Shown one piece after another: positions 26,747-36,823 of a DNA stretch of 64,000 nt (position 1 is its first letter; each line of letters opens with the position of its first letter). The notes beneath the pieces were generated by a model that saw nothing but the letters and a program-made list of their open reading frames with translations, did not search any database and was not told where the DNA came from. Source of the DNA: JAFALK01 sp042701975 (GTDB taxonomy: Bacteria; Pseudomonadota; Gammaproteobacteria; Burkholderiales; Burkholderiaceae_C). The position numbers and the translations under genes were made by a program. The DNA lies in NCBI GenBank assembly GCA_042701975.1, contig CP170561.1, forward strand, positions 2,542,001-2,606,000. Direction: 5' to 3'.

Positions 26747-28795
26747 ATGCAAGTCCTGCAAAGCCTGATCGCCGATCGCTGGATCGGGAGCACTGCCGCA
26801 CGTTCGCTGCGCTCGGCCATCAATGGCCGTGCCGTCGCGCAAACCCACGCCGAGGAACTTGACTTCGGCGAGGCCACGCACTTCGCACGTACAACCGGCC
26901 TGCCAGCGCTGCTCGCGCTCGACTTCCAGCTTCGCGCCGCGCGGCTCAAGGCGCTGGCCAACTTCCTGATGGAGCGAAAAGAGCAGCTCTACGCGATCTC
27001 GGCCCACACCGGCGCCACGCGCGCGGACTCGTGGATCGACATTGAGGGCGGCATTGGCACCTTGTTCGCCTACGCCTCGATGGCGCGGCGTGAGCTGCCC
27101 TCGTCGAACATGGCCCACGAGGGCCCGGTGACGCAGCTCGGCCGAGAAGGGCAGTTCATCGGCACGCACGTGCTCGCGCCGCGTCGCGGCCTGGCGGTGC
27201 ACATCAACGCCTTCAACTTCCCAATGTGGGGAATGCTGGAAAAGTTCGCGCCGAGTTTCGTGGCCGGCATGCCCTGCATCGTCAAGCCCGCCACGGCGAC
27301 GAGTTATGTGGCCGAGGCCTGCGTGCGCCTGATGATGGAATCCGGCCTGTTGCCGGCGGGCAGCCTGCAGCTCGTGATCGGCAACTCGGGCGATCTGCTG
27401 GATCGACTGCTGGAAACGGACGTCGTCACCTTCACCGGCTCGGCCGACACGGCGGCGATGCTGCGCGTGAACAAGAACCTGATCGCCCGCAGCATTCCCT
27501 TCAACGCCGAAGCCGACAGCCTCAACTGCGCCATCCTCGCGCCCGATGTCGAGCCTGGTGATCCGGAGTTCGAGCTCTTCGTGCGCGAAGTGGCGCGCGA
27601 GATGAGTGCCAAGACCGGCCAGAAGTGCACGGCAATTCGTCGGGCCATCGTGCCGCGCCAGCACGTTGATGCTGTGGCGAGCATGCTGCGGGAGCGGCTC
27701 GCGCGGATCAAGGCGGGCGACCCGTCGGTCGAGGGCGTGAAGATGGGCGCGCTGGCCAGCAAGGACCAGCAGGCCGACGTGGCCGAGCGCGTGGCGATGC
27801 TTGGCAAGGGCTGCGAGGTGCTGCTGTCGGAACGCGACGGTTTTGCTCCGCTGGGTGACGGCGTCAGCGAGGGCGCGTTCTTCGCGCCGACGCTGCTGCT
27901 GTGCCGTGATGCGATGCGCAATGAAACCGTGCACAGCGTCGAGGCCTTCGGTCCTGTTTCAACGCTCATGCCTTACGGCGATTTCGACGAGGCGCTAGCC
28001 CTGGCCGCCAAGGGCCGCGGCAGCCTCGTCGGCTCCGTCGTCACAAAGACGCCTTCCATCGCAGCCAAGGCCGTCTTCGAGGCCGCGGCCTGGCACGGTC
28101 GCCTGCACATTCTCGACCGTGAAGCCGCCAAGGAGAGCACCGGCCACGGCTCGCCGATGCCAGCGCTCAAGCACGGCGGCCCGGGCCGCGCCGGCGGTGG
28201 TGAGGAACTCGGCGGCACGCGCGCCATCAAGCACTATCTGCAGCGCTGCGCCGTGCAGGGCTCGCCGACGATGATCACTGCCATCACCGGCGAGTACCAG
28301 CGCGGCGCCAAGGTGCGTGAAGAGGCCGTACACCCGTTCCGCAAGCACTTCGAGGAGATCGAAGTCGGTGATTCGCTGCTGACGCACCGCCGCACCGTGA
28401 GCGAGGCCGACATCGTCAACTTCGGCGGCATCTCGGGCGACTACTTCTACATGCACTTCGATGAGATCGCCGCCAAGGACACGCAGTTCGGCCAGCGCAT
28501 CGCGCACGGCTATTTCGTACTGTCGGCCGCGGCGGGCCTGTTCGTCTCGCCGGCCCCAGGCCCAGTGCTGGCCAACTACGGCCTGGACACGCTGCGCTTC
28601 ATCAACCCCGTGGCCATCGGCGACACCATCCAGGCACGCCTGACCTGCAAGCGCCGCATCGACCGCGGCAACCGACCCGACCAACCGCCGCAAGGCGTGG
28701 TGGCGTGGGATGTGCAGGTGACCAATCAGCGCGGAGAGCTGGTGGCGAGCTATGACATCTTGACGCTGGTGGCGAAGAAGCCGGTCGGCGGTTGA
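26747..28795 (+). CDS. paaZ: Bifunctional oxepin-CoA hydrolase / 3-oxo-5,6-dehydrosuberyl-CoA semialdehyde dehydrogenase PaaZ
   Basis: Fusion enzyme of 682 aa (the usual PaaZ length) that opens the oxepin ring and oxidises the resulting aldehyde. The aldehyde dehydrogenase part (about 1-520) has NAFNFPMWGMLEKFAP, FTGSADTAAML, the Glu in FNAEADSLN and nucleophile Cys in KTGQKCTAIRR. The MaoC-type hotdog hydratase (about 540-682) has VNFGGISGDYFYMHFDE with catalytic Asp/His. The ATG at 26747 follows CGGAGA; the longer frame overlaps paaR. paaF, paaH and paaJ, needed to complete the pathway, are not in the window. Confidence 0.95.
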   Translation: MQVLQSLIADRWIGSTAARSLRSAINGRAVAQTHAEELDFGEATHFARTTGLPALLALDFQLRAARLKALANFLMERKEQLYAISAHTGATRADSWIDIEGGIGTLFAYASMARRELPSSNMAHEGPVTQLGREGQFIGTHVLAPRRGLAVHINAFNFPMWGMLEKFAPSFVAGMPCIVKPATATSYVAEACVRLMMESGLLPAGSLQLVIGNSGDLLDRLLETDVVTFTGSADTAAMLRVNKNLIARSIPFNAEADSLNCAILAPDVEPGDPEFELFVREVAREMSAKTGQKCTAIRRAIVPRQHVDAVASMLRERLARIKAGDPSVEGVKMGALASKDQQADVAERVAMLGKGCEVLLSERDGFAPLGDGVSEGAFFAPTLLLCRDAMRNETVHSVEAFGPVSTLMPYGDFDEALALAAKGRGSLVGSVVTKTPSIAAKAVFEAAAWHGRLHILDREAAKESTGHGSPMPALKHGGPGRAGGGEELGGTRAIKHYLQRCAVQGSPTMITAITGEYQRGAKVREEAVHPFRKHFEEIEVGDSLLTHRRTVSEADIVNFGGISGDYFYMHFDEIAAKDTQFGQRIAHGYFVLSAAAGLFVSPAPGPVLANYGLDTLRFINPVAIGDTIQARLTCKRRIDRGNRPDQPPQGVVAWDVQVTNQRGELVASYDILTLVAKKPVGG

Positions 28796-28906
28796 GGGGC
28801 GACGCGACGTTGCGCCGGTCCTCGGATCGGGCGACGCACGCGTCAGCGTCGCTTGTGATGTCAGTCGCGAAGCGACAGCAGCGTCGCCAGTGGCCACGCT
28901 GAGCGC
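28796..28906. repeat. GCGAC/GTCGC-rich inverted repeats between convergent genes
   Basis: The 111-bp gap between the paaZ stop and the stop of the minus-strand ABC gene holds nested inverted repeats: GCGACGC (28831-28837) with GCGTCGC (28846-28852), and GTCGC-GAA-GCGAC (28864-28876), plus further GCGAC/GTCGC copies. There is no U-tract. It may serve as a two-way transcription barrier or be a REP-like element. Confidence 0.4.
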
Positions 28907-29598
<692 letters not shown>

Positions 29599-29599
<1 letters not shown>

Positions 29600-30888
29600 C
29601 AGTCCTTGAATTGAAGAGCGGGCGCACCGGCAAAGCTGCGGTAGCTGGAGACGACGACACGCTCGCCCTCGCGCAGCCCGGCCAGCACCTCGGCCTGGCC
29701 GGCGGCGCGGCGGCCCAGTCGCAGTTCGCGGCGTTCGGCGCGGCGGCCATCGGCATCGAGGACGAAGGCCCAGGCGCCGCCCGTGTCGGCCGTGAAGCCG
29801 CGGTCCTCGATCAGCAGCGCGGGCTGCGGTTGGCCCAGCGTGAGCCTCGCATCGAGGCCCTGGCCGACCTGCAGGCCGGCAGGCGCATCGCGTGGGAACT
29901 CCAGCTCCACGCTGAAGCGGCCTTCCTTGACCTGCGGATCGATGCGTGTGACCTGCAGCGGATGTGATCGACCTTCGACATCGAGACTGCCCTGCAGGCC
30001 GACTGCGATGCGCGGCAGGTAGTACTCGTCCAGCCGCGTCAGCAGCTTGAAGCGGCCGGTGCTGTCGATGCGCGCGATGTGGCTGCCGGCGCGCACGCGC
30101 TCGCCGATCTGCAGCGCAAAGCCGGTGAGGCGGCCGGGCACGGGGGCGCGAACGGCCAGGCCATCGCTGGCGGCGCGCAAAGCGGCTAAGCGGCGATCGA
30201 GATCGACGACGGCGCGCTCCATCGCCCGCACCGATTGCTCGCGCGTGGCCAGTTCCTCCCGGCCATCCGCGCGCAGCTGCTGGAGCAGCGCCTCGGCCTG
30301 CTCGAACTTGTCGCGCGATTCGTCAAGCGCGGAGGTCGAGACGAAGCCTTGCGCGGCCAGCGACTCATTGCGTCGGAATGCGCGTCGAGCGCCCTCGAGC
30401 TCGAAGCTTGCCTGCGTCAGCTCTCGCCGGTGTGCAGCCTGCGCTGCGACTAGCTGCGCACGGAAGGTGGCCAAGTTGGCGAGCTGCTGCGCGGCCTCGC
30501 TCGATCGGGCCATCAACTCCTGCGCGTGCTGCGCGCTGGCCAGCACGTAGAGCAGCTGGCCCTGCTGCAGCTCTGCGCCGTCCTTGACCAGCACCTGGTC
30601 GACGCGGCCGTCCTCGGCGGCATCGAGCAGCACGGATTGCAGCGGCTGGACCGTGGCGCGGCTGATCAGCACGTCGTGGAACAGGCTGGCCCGCGCGGTG
30701 ACGACCTCGACATCGGCGCGATTCACCGGCACGCCGCGCGGCAGCTGCTGCCAGGCGAAGCCGGCCAGCAGCGTCGCTCCGGCTGCCAGCGCCACAAGGC
30801 TGGCGCGGCGGCGGGCCCTGCGGCCCGGCAGCGCCGGCCGGTCCATGGCTGCACCGCTGTGCAACGGCGCTGGCTTCATCTGCATCAT
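29599..30888 (-). CDS. HlyD/MacA-type periplasmic adaptor protein
   Basis: 429-residue membrane fusion protein: an N-terminal Arg-rich cytoplasmic tip, a membrane anchor around residues 30-50 (ASLVALAAGATLLAGFAW), lipoyl halves (RVDQVLVKDGAELQQGQLLYVL and DGLAVRAPVPGRLTGFALQIGE), an alpha-helical hairpin of about 110 residues between them, then beta-barrel and membrane-proximal domains. It would link the ABC permease to an outer-membrane channel, which is not encoded here. The ATG at 30888 overlaps the permease stop by 4 bp; a longer frame upstream shadows the permease. Confidence 0.88.
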
Positions 30889-33371
30889 CCGCGCAAGGCC
30901 TCGATCGGGCGCAGGGCGAAGGCGGCGCGCAGGTGCCGCCACACGGCGGCGGTGGTCACCAAGGCGAGCAGCGCGACGGTGGCTGTCAGCGGCAATGCGG
31001 CGAAGGGCCCCATCGGCGCGCGCTCGACGAAGGCTGCCAGCCAGGCCTGGGCGAGCCACGCGGCCACGGGCAGGCCGATCAGGCAGCCGGTACCGGCGAC
31101 CATCGCGAACTCGCGGGTCAGCAGCAGGGCCACGGCGCCGCGGCCGGCTCCATGCAGCTTGCGCAGCACGATCTCGCGTTCGCGCAGGCGCAGCGTATAC
31201 GCGGCCAGTGCGTGGATGCCGACTGCGGCAAGCAGCAGGGCAATCAGACTGATGACGCCGACGAGCTGGGCCTGGCGGAGATCGTCGCTGTACTGCAGAC
31301 CTTGCTGGTCGCGGACGCTGAGCACCTGCGGCGGTTCTTCGGGAAACTCGGCTGCCAGCAGCTCATCCAGGCGCTGCTTGGTCAGCGCCGGATCGCGGCT
31401 GTGCACGCTGGCCGCACCACCGCCCAGTTCGGCCTGCGGCAGCATGAGCACCGGCACGTGCTGCGTGCGTGCGCCTTCGAGATGCACGTCCTCGGTGACG
31501 GCCACCACGTTCACGGGCTTGCCGTTGTTGAACACGGGGCTGACCTGCAGCGTCTGGCCGATGGCGGCCTCGGGACTGGCGAAACCCAGCAGCTGTGCCG
31601 CGCCGCGATCGATCACCGCGCCGTTGATCGCGGCCTCCGACTCATGCGTGGCAGAAAGCCGGCCGGCGAGCAGCGGCACGCCATAGAGGTCGAGCAGGCC
31701 TGGCGTGAAGATCATGCCGGTGCGCAGGTTGGTGCGCTTGCCATGCGGACCGGTGAAATCGGAATGCCAGTTCGCGAAGTTGCGGCCCGGCACGTCGTTG
31801 CTGGCTGCAGCGTTGATCACTTCGGGCCAGCGGCGCATGCGCTCCAGCAGGGCCAGTGTCTTCTGCGGCGGCGTGCCGAAGGGAATGTCGAAGGCCAACC
31901 GGTCCTGCACGAGGAAGCCGCGCTCCAGGCTGGCTGTGTAGCGGTTCTGCCAGAGCACGACCGCGGTCAGTGCCGCGAACAGCGAGGCAGCGCTGAACTG
32001 CAGCACGGTCAGGCCACGGCGCAGCCAGCGACCGGCACGACCTTCGCTGTGGCTGCGGCCGGCCAGCGATTCTGCGGCGCGCACGCGCATCGCAATGGCG
32101 GCCAAGGGCAAGGCGCTGGCGGCGGCCACGAGCACGCACACGAGCACAGTCGCGACCAGCATGCCAGGTGCGAGCACCGAGTGATCGCTGCCGTGCTGCA
32201 ACAGAAGGCCCATCGCCGGCGTGGCCCACCAGGCCAGCAGCGCGCCCAGCATCCCGGCCAGCAGGCTCACGAGCAGGGCCTCGACGAAGAATTGCAGCAC
32301 GAGCGCCGCAGCGCCCGCGCCCAGTGATTTGCGCAGGCCGATCTCGCGCTGACGCTTGAGCGTGCGCACGCTCCAGAGGTTGACGAAGTTGATCATCGCC
32401 AGGCCCAGCACGCCGGCAGCCGCGGCTGCGAGCGCGCCCATTTGCAGCACGCGGCGCTGGTGGCCAGCGCCGTGCAGACCGAGGTCCGTCACGGCCATGC
32501 CGCGCAGATAGGCCGGCTTGCCGCCGCCCTTGAGGAAGTCGGCGGGCAGGCCCTCCGGCGCGGGCTGCTGGTCCATCAGGTGCTGGGCCAGCTCGCCGAA
32601 AGCCGCGGGGGTGACGCCGGGCTTGAGCCGCGCGAACACGCGCCCCGCGCCGAGGAACCAGCCGCTCTCCTGTTCGATGAAGACCTTGGCGCGCGGCGAG
32701 TTGAAACCGGCCAGGGCCTCGTAGCGATGCAGTTGACCGTTGTGGCTGGCATCGGGCAGCACCGCCATCACGGTCAGTGTGATGCGGGTTTCAGCGCCAG
32801 GCGCGTCGGTGAAGCCTGGCAGCGCGACGACCACCTGCCGGCCCAGCGCCTGGCGCGTGCCGAACAGCTTCTCTGCAGCCGATTCGGTCAAGGCCAGGCC
32901 TTCGGGTGCGTTCAGCGCAGCGGCCAGATTGCCGGCGACCGGGTGCAGGTCGAAGAGAGTCTCGATGTCGGCGTCGGCCAGTGTGGTGGCGAGCTTGGCG
33001 CTTTGCGGCCGGCCTTGCACGCCGGCCTCCACGCGCATGCTCAGATCGATCTGCAGCACGCGGGTCATCGCTTGCACCGGGGCATCGGCGGCCTTCAGGC
33101 CCTGATAGAGCGCCACGGCGGGCACATCGCTGAACCAGTCCGTGCGGGTGCCTCCGGGGCCGCGAACCTGCCATTCGAGCGTGACCAGCCGATCGGCCTG
33201 CGGCAGCTCGGCATCGGCACTGAGCTTGTCGAGCACGAAACAGGCGCTCAGCAGCGTCAGTGCCAGGCCCAGAGCCAGGCCCAGGATGACAATGGCCGCC
33301 TGCCCGGGCGCGGCGCGCAGCTGGCGGCTCGCAAAACGCAGGTGACGAACGAAGTGAGTGGCTTGCATCAT
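30885..33371 (-). CDS. FtsX/MacB-type ABC transporter permease (two-module)
   Basis: 828-residue permease with two FtsX modules. Each has a membrane-proximal extracytoplasmic domain followed by three membrane segments, with an extra segment at each module start. Conserved cytoplasmic loops read RTLKRQREIGLRKSLGAG (middle) and RLREREIVLRKLHGAGRG (C-terminal). This is the MacB-like mechanotransmission class, but duplicated in one chain. ATGs at 33371 and 33368 are adjacent; either may be used. Divergent from the response-regulator gene across 66 bp containing a palindrome. Confidence 0.88.
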   Translation of the reverse strand: MMQATHFVRHLRFASRQLRAAPGQAAIVILGLALGLALTLLSACFVLDKLSADAELPQADRLVTLEWQVRGPGGTRTDWFSDVPAVALYQGLKAADAPVQAMTRVLQIDLSMRVEAGVQGRPQSAKLATTLADADIETLFDLHPVAGNLAAALNAPEGLALTESAAEKLFGTRQALGRQVVVALPGFTDAPGAETRITLTVMAVLPDASHNGQLHRYEALAGFNSPRAKVFIEQESGWFLGAGRVFARLKPGVTPAAFGELAQHLMDQQPAPEGLPADFLKGGGKPAYLRGMAVTDLGLHGAGHQRRVLQMGALAAAAAGVLGLAMINFVNLWSVRTLKRQREIGLRKSLGAGAAALVLQFFVEALLVSLLAGMLGALLAWWATPAMGLLLQHGSDHSVLAPGMLVATVLVCVLVAAASALPLAAIAMRVRAAESLAGRSHSEGRAGRWLRRGLTVLQFSAASLFAALTAVVLWQNRYTASLERGFLVQDRLAFDIPFGTPPQKTLALLERMRRWPEVINAAASNDVPGRNFANWHSDFTGPHGKRTNLRTGMIFTPGLLDLYGVPLLAGRLSATHESEAAINGAVIDRGAAQLLGFASPEAAIGQTLQVSPVFNNGKPVNVVAVTEDVHLEGARTQHVPVLMLPQAELGGGAASVHSRDPALTKQRLDELLAAEFPEEPPQVLSVRDQQGLQYSDDLRQAQLVGVISLIALLLAAVGIHALAAYTLRLREREIVLRKLHGAGRGAVALLLTREFAMVAGTGCLIGLPVAAWLAQAWLAAFVERAPMGPFAALPLTATVALLALVTTAAVWRHLRAAFALRPIEALRG

Positions 33372-33393
33372 GCGTGCATCTGAGCACGGGTGC

Positions 33394-33411
33394 CTGTTCG
33401 CTTCCGGACAG
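33394..33411. promoter_or_regulatory. Palindrome in the permease-regulator divergent region
   Basis: CTGTTCG (33394-33400), CTTC, CGGACAG (33405-33411): a 7-4-7 inverted repeat with one mismatch, core TGTTCG-N4-CGGACA, centrally placed in the 66-bp gap between the transporter operon and its two-component regulator. It is the best candidate operator for that regulator's Fis-type DNA-binding domain. Confidence 0.6.
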
Positions 33412-33437
33412 TGTGGCCTGCTATGGTCTCGGCCCAG

Positions 33438-34679
33438 ATGAGTCCCTCTGCGCCACTGCCCCGAATCCTTGTGCTCGACGATGACCCCGATGTGGGTACC
33501 GCTGCGCGCATGGCCCTGCGTCGCCGCTTCGGCGCTGTGGGCCTGATCGAGGACCCCGCTGAACTGACGCACCAGCTCGACGGACAGCGGCCCGACGTGT
33601 TGCTGCTGGACATGAACTTCGCGCCCGGCCGCACCAGCGGCGATGAAGGCCTGGAGTTGCTGTGCCAGGTGCTGGCCCAACCCGGCGCGCCAGCGGTGGT
33701 CGTCATGACGGCGTATGCAGAAATCGACCTGGCGGTGAAGGCTGTCAAGCTCGGTGCGTTCGACTTCATCACCAAACCCTGGGACAACGAGCGACTCGTG
33801 GCCACGCTGGAGGCTGCGGCGGTGAGCCGCGTGCCGCGCGAGGATCGGGGCGAGGATTCGCCGCTGCTGGGCACGTCGAAGGCGATGGTCGACTTGCGCC
33901 GCGTCATCGCCACGGTGGCGCCGACCGAAGCCCACGTGCTGATCCTCGGTGAGACGGGCGTGGGCAAGGCGCTGGTGGCGCAGGCGCTGCATGCCGCCTC
34001 GAGGCGAGCTGATGAGCCTTTCCTTGCCCTGGACCTGGGCGCGCTATCCGACAACTTGTTCGACAGCGAGATCCAGGGCTTTCGTCGCGGCGGCACGCTC
34101 TTCCTCGACGAGATCGGCAAGCTTGGATTGAACGCGCAGACCCGGCTGCTGTCCGCGCTGGAGCGACGACAGGCCAGCGAGCTGCGCGTGCTCAGCGCCA
34201 CTGCGCTGGACGAGGTGGCGCTGTTCGATCCGCAGCGCTTTCGAGCGGACCTGCTGCAGCGGCTGAACACCATCGTGCTGCGCGTGCCCCCGCTGCGAGA
34301 ACGTCGCGAGGACATCGGTCTGCTGGCACGCCATTTCCTCGCAGCCTACGCGGCGCAGTACGGCAAGGGCGGACGGGAGCTGTCGGGGGCCGCGCAGGCC
34401 GCACTGCAGGTGCACGACTGGCCGGGCAATGTGCGCGCGCTGCGCCAGGCCTGCGAGCGGGCGGTGATCCTGGCCACCGGCCCGCGCTTCGAGCCCGGCG
34501 ATTTCGCCCTGCAGGCGAACCACGCCCAGACCGCCCGCATCGCGCCGCTGGCCGAGCGCGAACGCGCGGCGCTGGAAGAAGCGCTGCGCCGCGCCCAGGG
34601 CAACATCAGCGAGACCGCGCGCCTGCTGGGTTTGAGCCGTGCGGCGCTGTACCGGCGTCTGGACAAGCATGGGCTTTAG
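33438..34679 (+). CDS. NtrC-family response regulator lacking the GAFTGA region
   Basis: 413-residue protein with three domains: a receiver (DDD 14-16, phosphoacceptor Asp58 in LLLDMN, Lys in FITKPW), an AAA+ domain (Walker A GETGVGK 171-177, Walker B GGTLFLDEIG near 218-227, arginine finger in FRADLLQRLN) and a C-terminal Fis-type helix-turn-helix (SETARLLGLSRAALYRRL). Between SEIQGF and RRGGTLFLDE about 25 residues normally present, including GAFTGA, are missing, and the second loop (RVGG region) is shortened. It therefore should not contact sigma-54 and probably acts as a repressor or sigma-70 regulator. ATG at 33438 chosen; 33423 is possible. Confidence 0.9.
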   Translation: MSPSAPLPRILVLDDDPDVGTAARMALRRRFGAVGLIEDPAELTHQLDGQRPDVLLLDMNFAPGRTSGDEGLELLCQVLAQPGAPAVVVMTAYAEIDLAVKAVKLGAFDFITKPWDNERLVATLEAAAVSRVPREDRGEDSPLLGTSKAMVDLRRVIATVAPTEAHVLILGETGVGKALVAQALHAASRRADEPFLALDLGALSDNLFDSEIQGFRRGGTLFLDEIGKLGLNAQTRLLSALERRQASELRVLSATALDEVALFDPQRFRADLLQRLNTIVLRVPPLRERREDIGLLARHFLAAYAAQYGKGGRELSGAAQAALQVHDWPGNVRALRQACERAVILATGPRFEPGDFALQANHAQTARIAPLAERERAALEEALRRAQGNISETARLLGLSRAALYRRLDKHGL

Positions 34680-35862
34680 GTTGCAGGTTGCGCTCGGCGC
34701 CGTGCTGATGAGCGCGGCGGCTGCGGCCGTGGCGATGCTGCAGGAGTGGCCGCGCCTGCAGGTGGCGGCGGCGCTCGTGCTGCTGAGCGCGGCCGGCTGG
34801 GGCTGGCGCGCGCTGCAGTCGCTCACGCGCCCCTTGCCGGTCGCGGTGCCGGAATTCGGATTCGATGCTCATGCAGCCGAGGAGAAGCTGGCCCTGATCG
34901 ACGGCCAGATCGAGCACATGCCCGTCGCCTTGTGGGAACAGCCCGAAGGCGGAGCCGTGCAGCCACTGAACGCGCGAGCGAGGCGCTTGTTGGCGCCGGG
35001 CGGCGTGGTCGAGCGCGAAGCGCTGTTGCAGGCGCTGGCAGCCACACCTAGTGGGCATCTTCTGCGCATCCAGACCGAGCGCGGCGAGGAGCGCTGGCTG
35101 AGCGCGGGCACGCGCGTGGCGCTGGCTGGACAGGACCGGCGGCTGCTGGCACTGCTGCCCGTGGAGTCCGAGCTGGAGGCGGCAGCGCTGACGGCCTGGC
35201 AGCAGCTCGTGCACGTGCTGACGCACGAGATCATGAACTCGCTGACACCCATCGCTTCGCTGTCGCGGTCGGCGCGTGAGCTGCAGGGCGATCCTGCGGC
35301 TGCTGAAGACCTGACGCTGGCGCTGGAGACGATCGCGCGCCGCTCCGAGGCGCTGAGCCGTTTCGTCGCCAACTACCGGCGCATCAGCGAGCTGCCGCCG
35401 CCGCGCCTGGAGGCGCTGCAGGTCGCGGATGTGTTCGCGCGAATCCAGCAATGGGCAGGCGCGGATTGGCGTGAGCGCGGCGGTGCGCTGCATTGCGAGG
35501 TGGAGCCGGCCACCTTGAGCCTGATGTCCGATCCGGATCAGCTGGAGCAGGCGCTGCTCAATCTGGTGAAGAACGCAGCGGAAGCGACGGCGGGCATGGC
35601 GGCGCCAAGGCTCGACCTGCGGGCGCGACTGGCGCGCGGCGGGCGCTTGATGATCGAGGTGCGCGACAACGGCCCGGGCGTGCCGGCCGAGCTCGAATCA
35701 CGGATCTTCATGCCCTTCGTGAGCGGACGCGCGCAAGCGGCTGGAGCGGACGCGCGCGGCATCGGCCTGGCGGTCGTTCGCAATCTGGTTCACGGGATGG
35801 GCGGCACGGTGCGCCATGTGCGCGTGCCGCAGGGTGGGGCGTGCTTCGTGCTGAGCTTTTAG
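34669..35862 (+). CDS. Sensor histidine kinase (NtrY-like catalytic core)
   Basis: 397-residue kinase with two N-terminal membrane segments (about 5-24 and 30-48) and almost no periplasmic loop, a PAS-like region (about 70-165), the H-box LTHEIMNSLTPIASLS with His186, N-box ALLNLVKNAAEA, G1 DNGPGVP and G2 GIGLAVVRNLV. The lack of a periplasmic sensor suggests a signal within the membrane or from the adjacent transporter. The ATG at 34669 overlaps the regulator stop by 11 bp, so the pair is co-translated. Confidence 0.9.
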   Translation: MGFRLQVALGAVLMSAAAAAVAMLQEWPRLQVAAALVLLSAAGWGWRALQSLTRPLPVAVPEFGFDAHAAEEKLALIDGQIEHMPVALWEQPEGGAVQPLNARARRLLAPGGVVEREALLQALAATPSGHLLRIQTERGEERWLSAGTRVALAGQDRRLLALLPVESELEAAALTAWQQLVHVLTHEIMNSLTPIASLSRSARELQGDPAAAEDLTLALETIARRSEALSRFVANYRRISELPPPRLEALQVADVFARIQQWAGADWRERGGALHCEVEPATLSLMSDPDQLEQALLNLVKNAAEATAGMAAPRLDLRARLARGGRLMIEVRDNGPGVPAELESRIFMPFVSGRAQAAGADARGIGLAVVRNLVHGMGGTVRHVRVPQGGACFVLSF

Positions 35863-35864
35863 GC

Positions 35865-36605
35865 TCAGCCGCCGTCGCCGACCATCGGCCGACTGCTGGT
35901 CTGCGCCTTGGCGGTGGCTTCAGCGCGGCGTGCGCCGGTGAAGCGCTTGGCCCAGTAGGCTTCGCGCATGTCGTCCACGCGGATGGCGGCGCCGGTGCGC
36001 GGGGCGTGCACGAACTTGCCGTCGCCCACGTAGATGCCCACGTGGGAGAAGGTGGCGCGCATGGTGTTGAAGAACACCAGATCGCCGGGCTTGAGCTCTT
36101 CCTTGCGAACCTGGGCCAGGCTGCTGGAGCGGGCCTGCTCGTCGGCGCGGCGCGGCAGCACCAGGCCGATGGAGTTCTCGAAGATGTGCCGGGTGAAGCC
36201 CGAGCAGTCGAAGCCGTTCTCCACCGAGGCGCCGCCGTACTTGTAGCGAACGCCGAGGAAGTTCATGGCCGAGAGCACGAGGCCCGAGGCCTTGTCGCGC
36301 ACCTTGTCGAGCATCGTGCCGTCGGTTTGCGGGACCAGGCCCTGCTCCTGCAGGAAGCGGCTCACCGCGTCAGCGGACGTCGCTGCGGTCGCGGGGGTCG
36401 ATGCGGTGCTGCCGATCAGCGCTTCCTTGGCTGCAACTTCCTTGGCGGCTGCAATCTGCAAGCTCTGGCCGTAGGCACCCATCACCATGCCGGCCGGCGG
36501 TGCGGTCGGTTCGGCACGCGCCGCGAGCGCGCACAGGCCCAGCGCGCCGACCATCAGGGTCTGGCGCAGCAGGGCTTGGGGAGCGGTGCGGCGAACGTGT
36601 TTCAT
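35865..36605 (-). CDS. NlpC/P60-family peptidoglycan endopeptidase
   Basis: 246-residue secreted cysteine peptidase. A signal peptide ends near ALAARA/EP; the catalytic domain (about 105-215) has the Cys134 motif NGFDCSGFTRHIF, His188 in FSHVGIYVGDGK and His200 in FVHAPRTG. It likely cleaves peptidoglycan stem peptides. Convergent with the kinase gene, with 2 bp between stops. Confidence 0.9.
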   Translation of the reverse strand: MKHVRRTAPQALLRQTLMVGALGLCALAARAEPTAPPAGMVMGAYGQSLQIAAAKEVAAKEALIGSTASTPATAATSADAVSRFLQEQGLVPQTDGTMLDKVRDKASGLVLSAMNFLGVRYKYGGASVENGFDCSGFTRHIFENSIGLVLPRRADEQARSSSLAQVRKEELKPGDLVFFNTMRATFSHVGIYVGDGKFVHAPRTGAAIRVDDMREAYWAKRFTGARRAEATAKAQTSSRPMVGDGG

Positions 36606-36823
36606 GGGTGTGGCGCGGACTGTAGAGGCCCCCTCAAAAGGGCGTCAATCGAATCCACGGCAGTGGGCGAGTAACTCGGGGTAAATCCCGTGAGATCGGC
36701 CACGTGTTGAGGCGAAACCAAGGGCAAACCCTGAATTGGAACACAGTCGGGCGTGGGCCTCGCGTCAGCTAGGCGGTCCACCATGCAATTCATCACACAA
36801 ACAAGCATCCGGAGACAAGCAAG
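36606..36823. other. Intergenic region upstream of prpE
   Basis: 218 bp between divergent genes (NlpC/P60 and prpE). I see no coding frame, RNA gene or convincing promoter hexamers. A GGAG-type Shine-Dalgarno (CATCCGGAGACAAGC) precedes the prpE ATG. Confidence 0.5.

Noticed and set aside
33372..33437. Sigma-54 promoter for the transporter operon
   Set aside because: I looked for GG-N10-GC at the right place and saw no convincing -24/-12 pair; the regulator also lacks GAFTGA.
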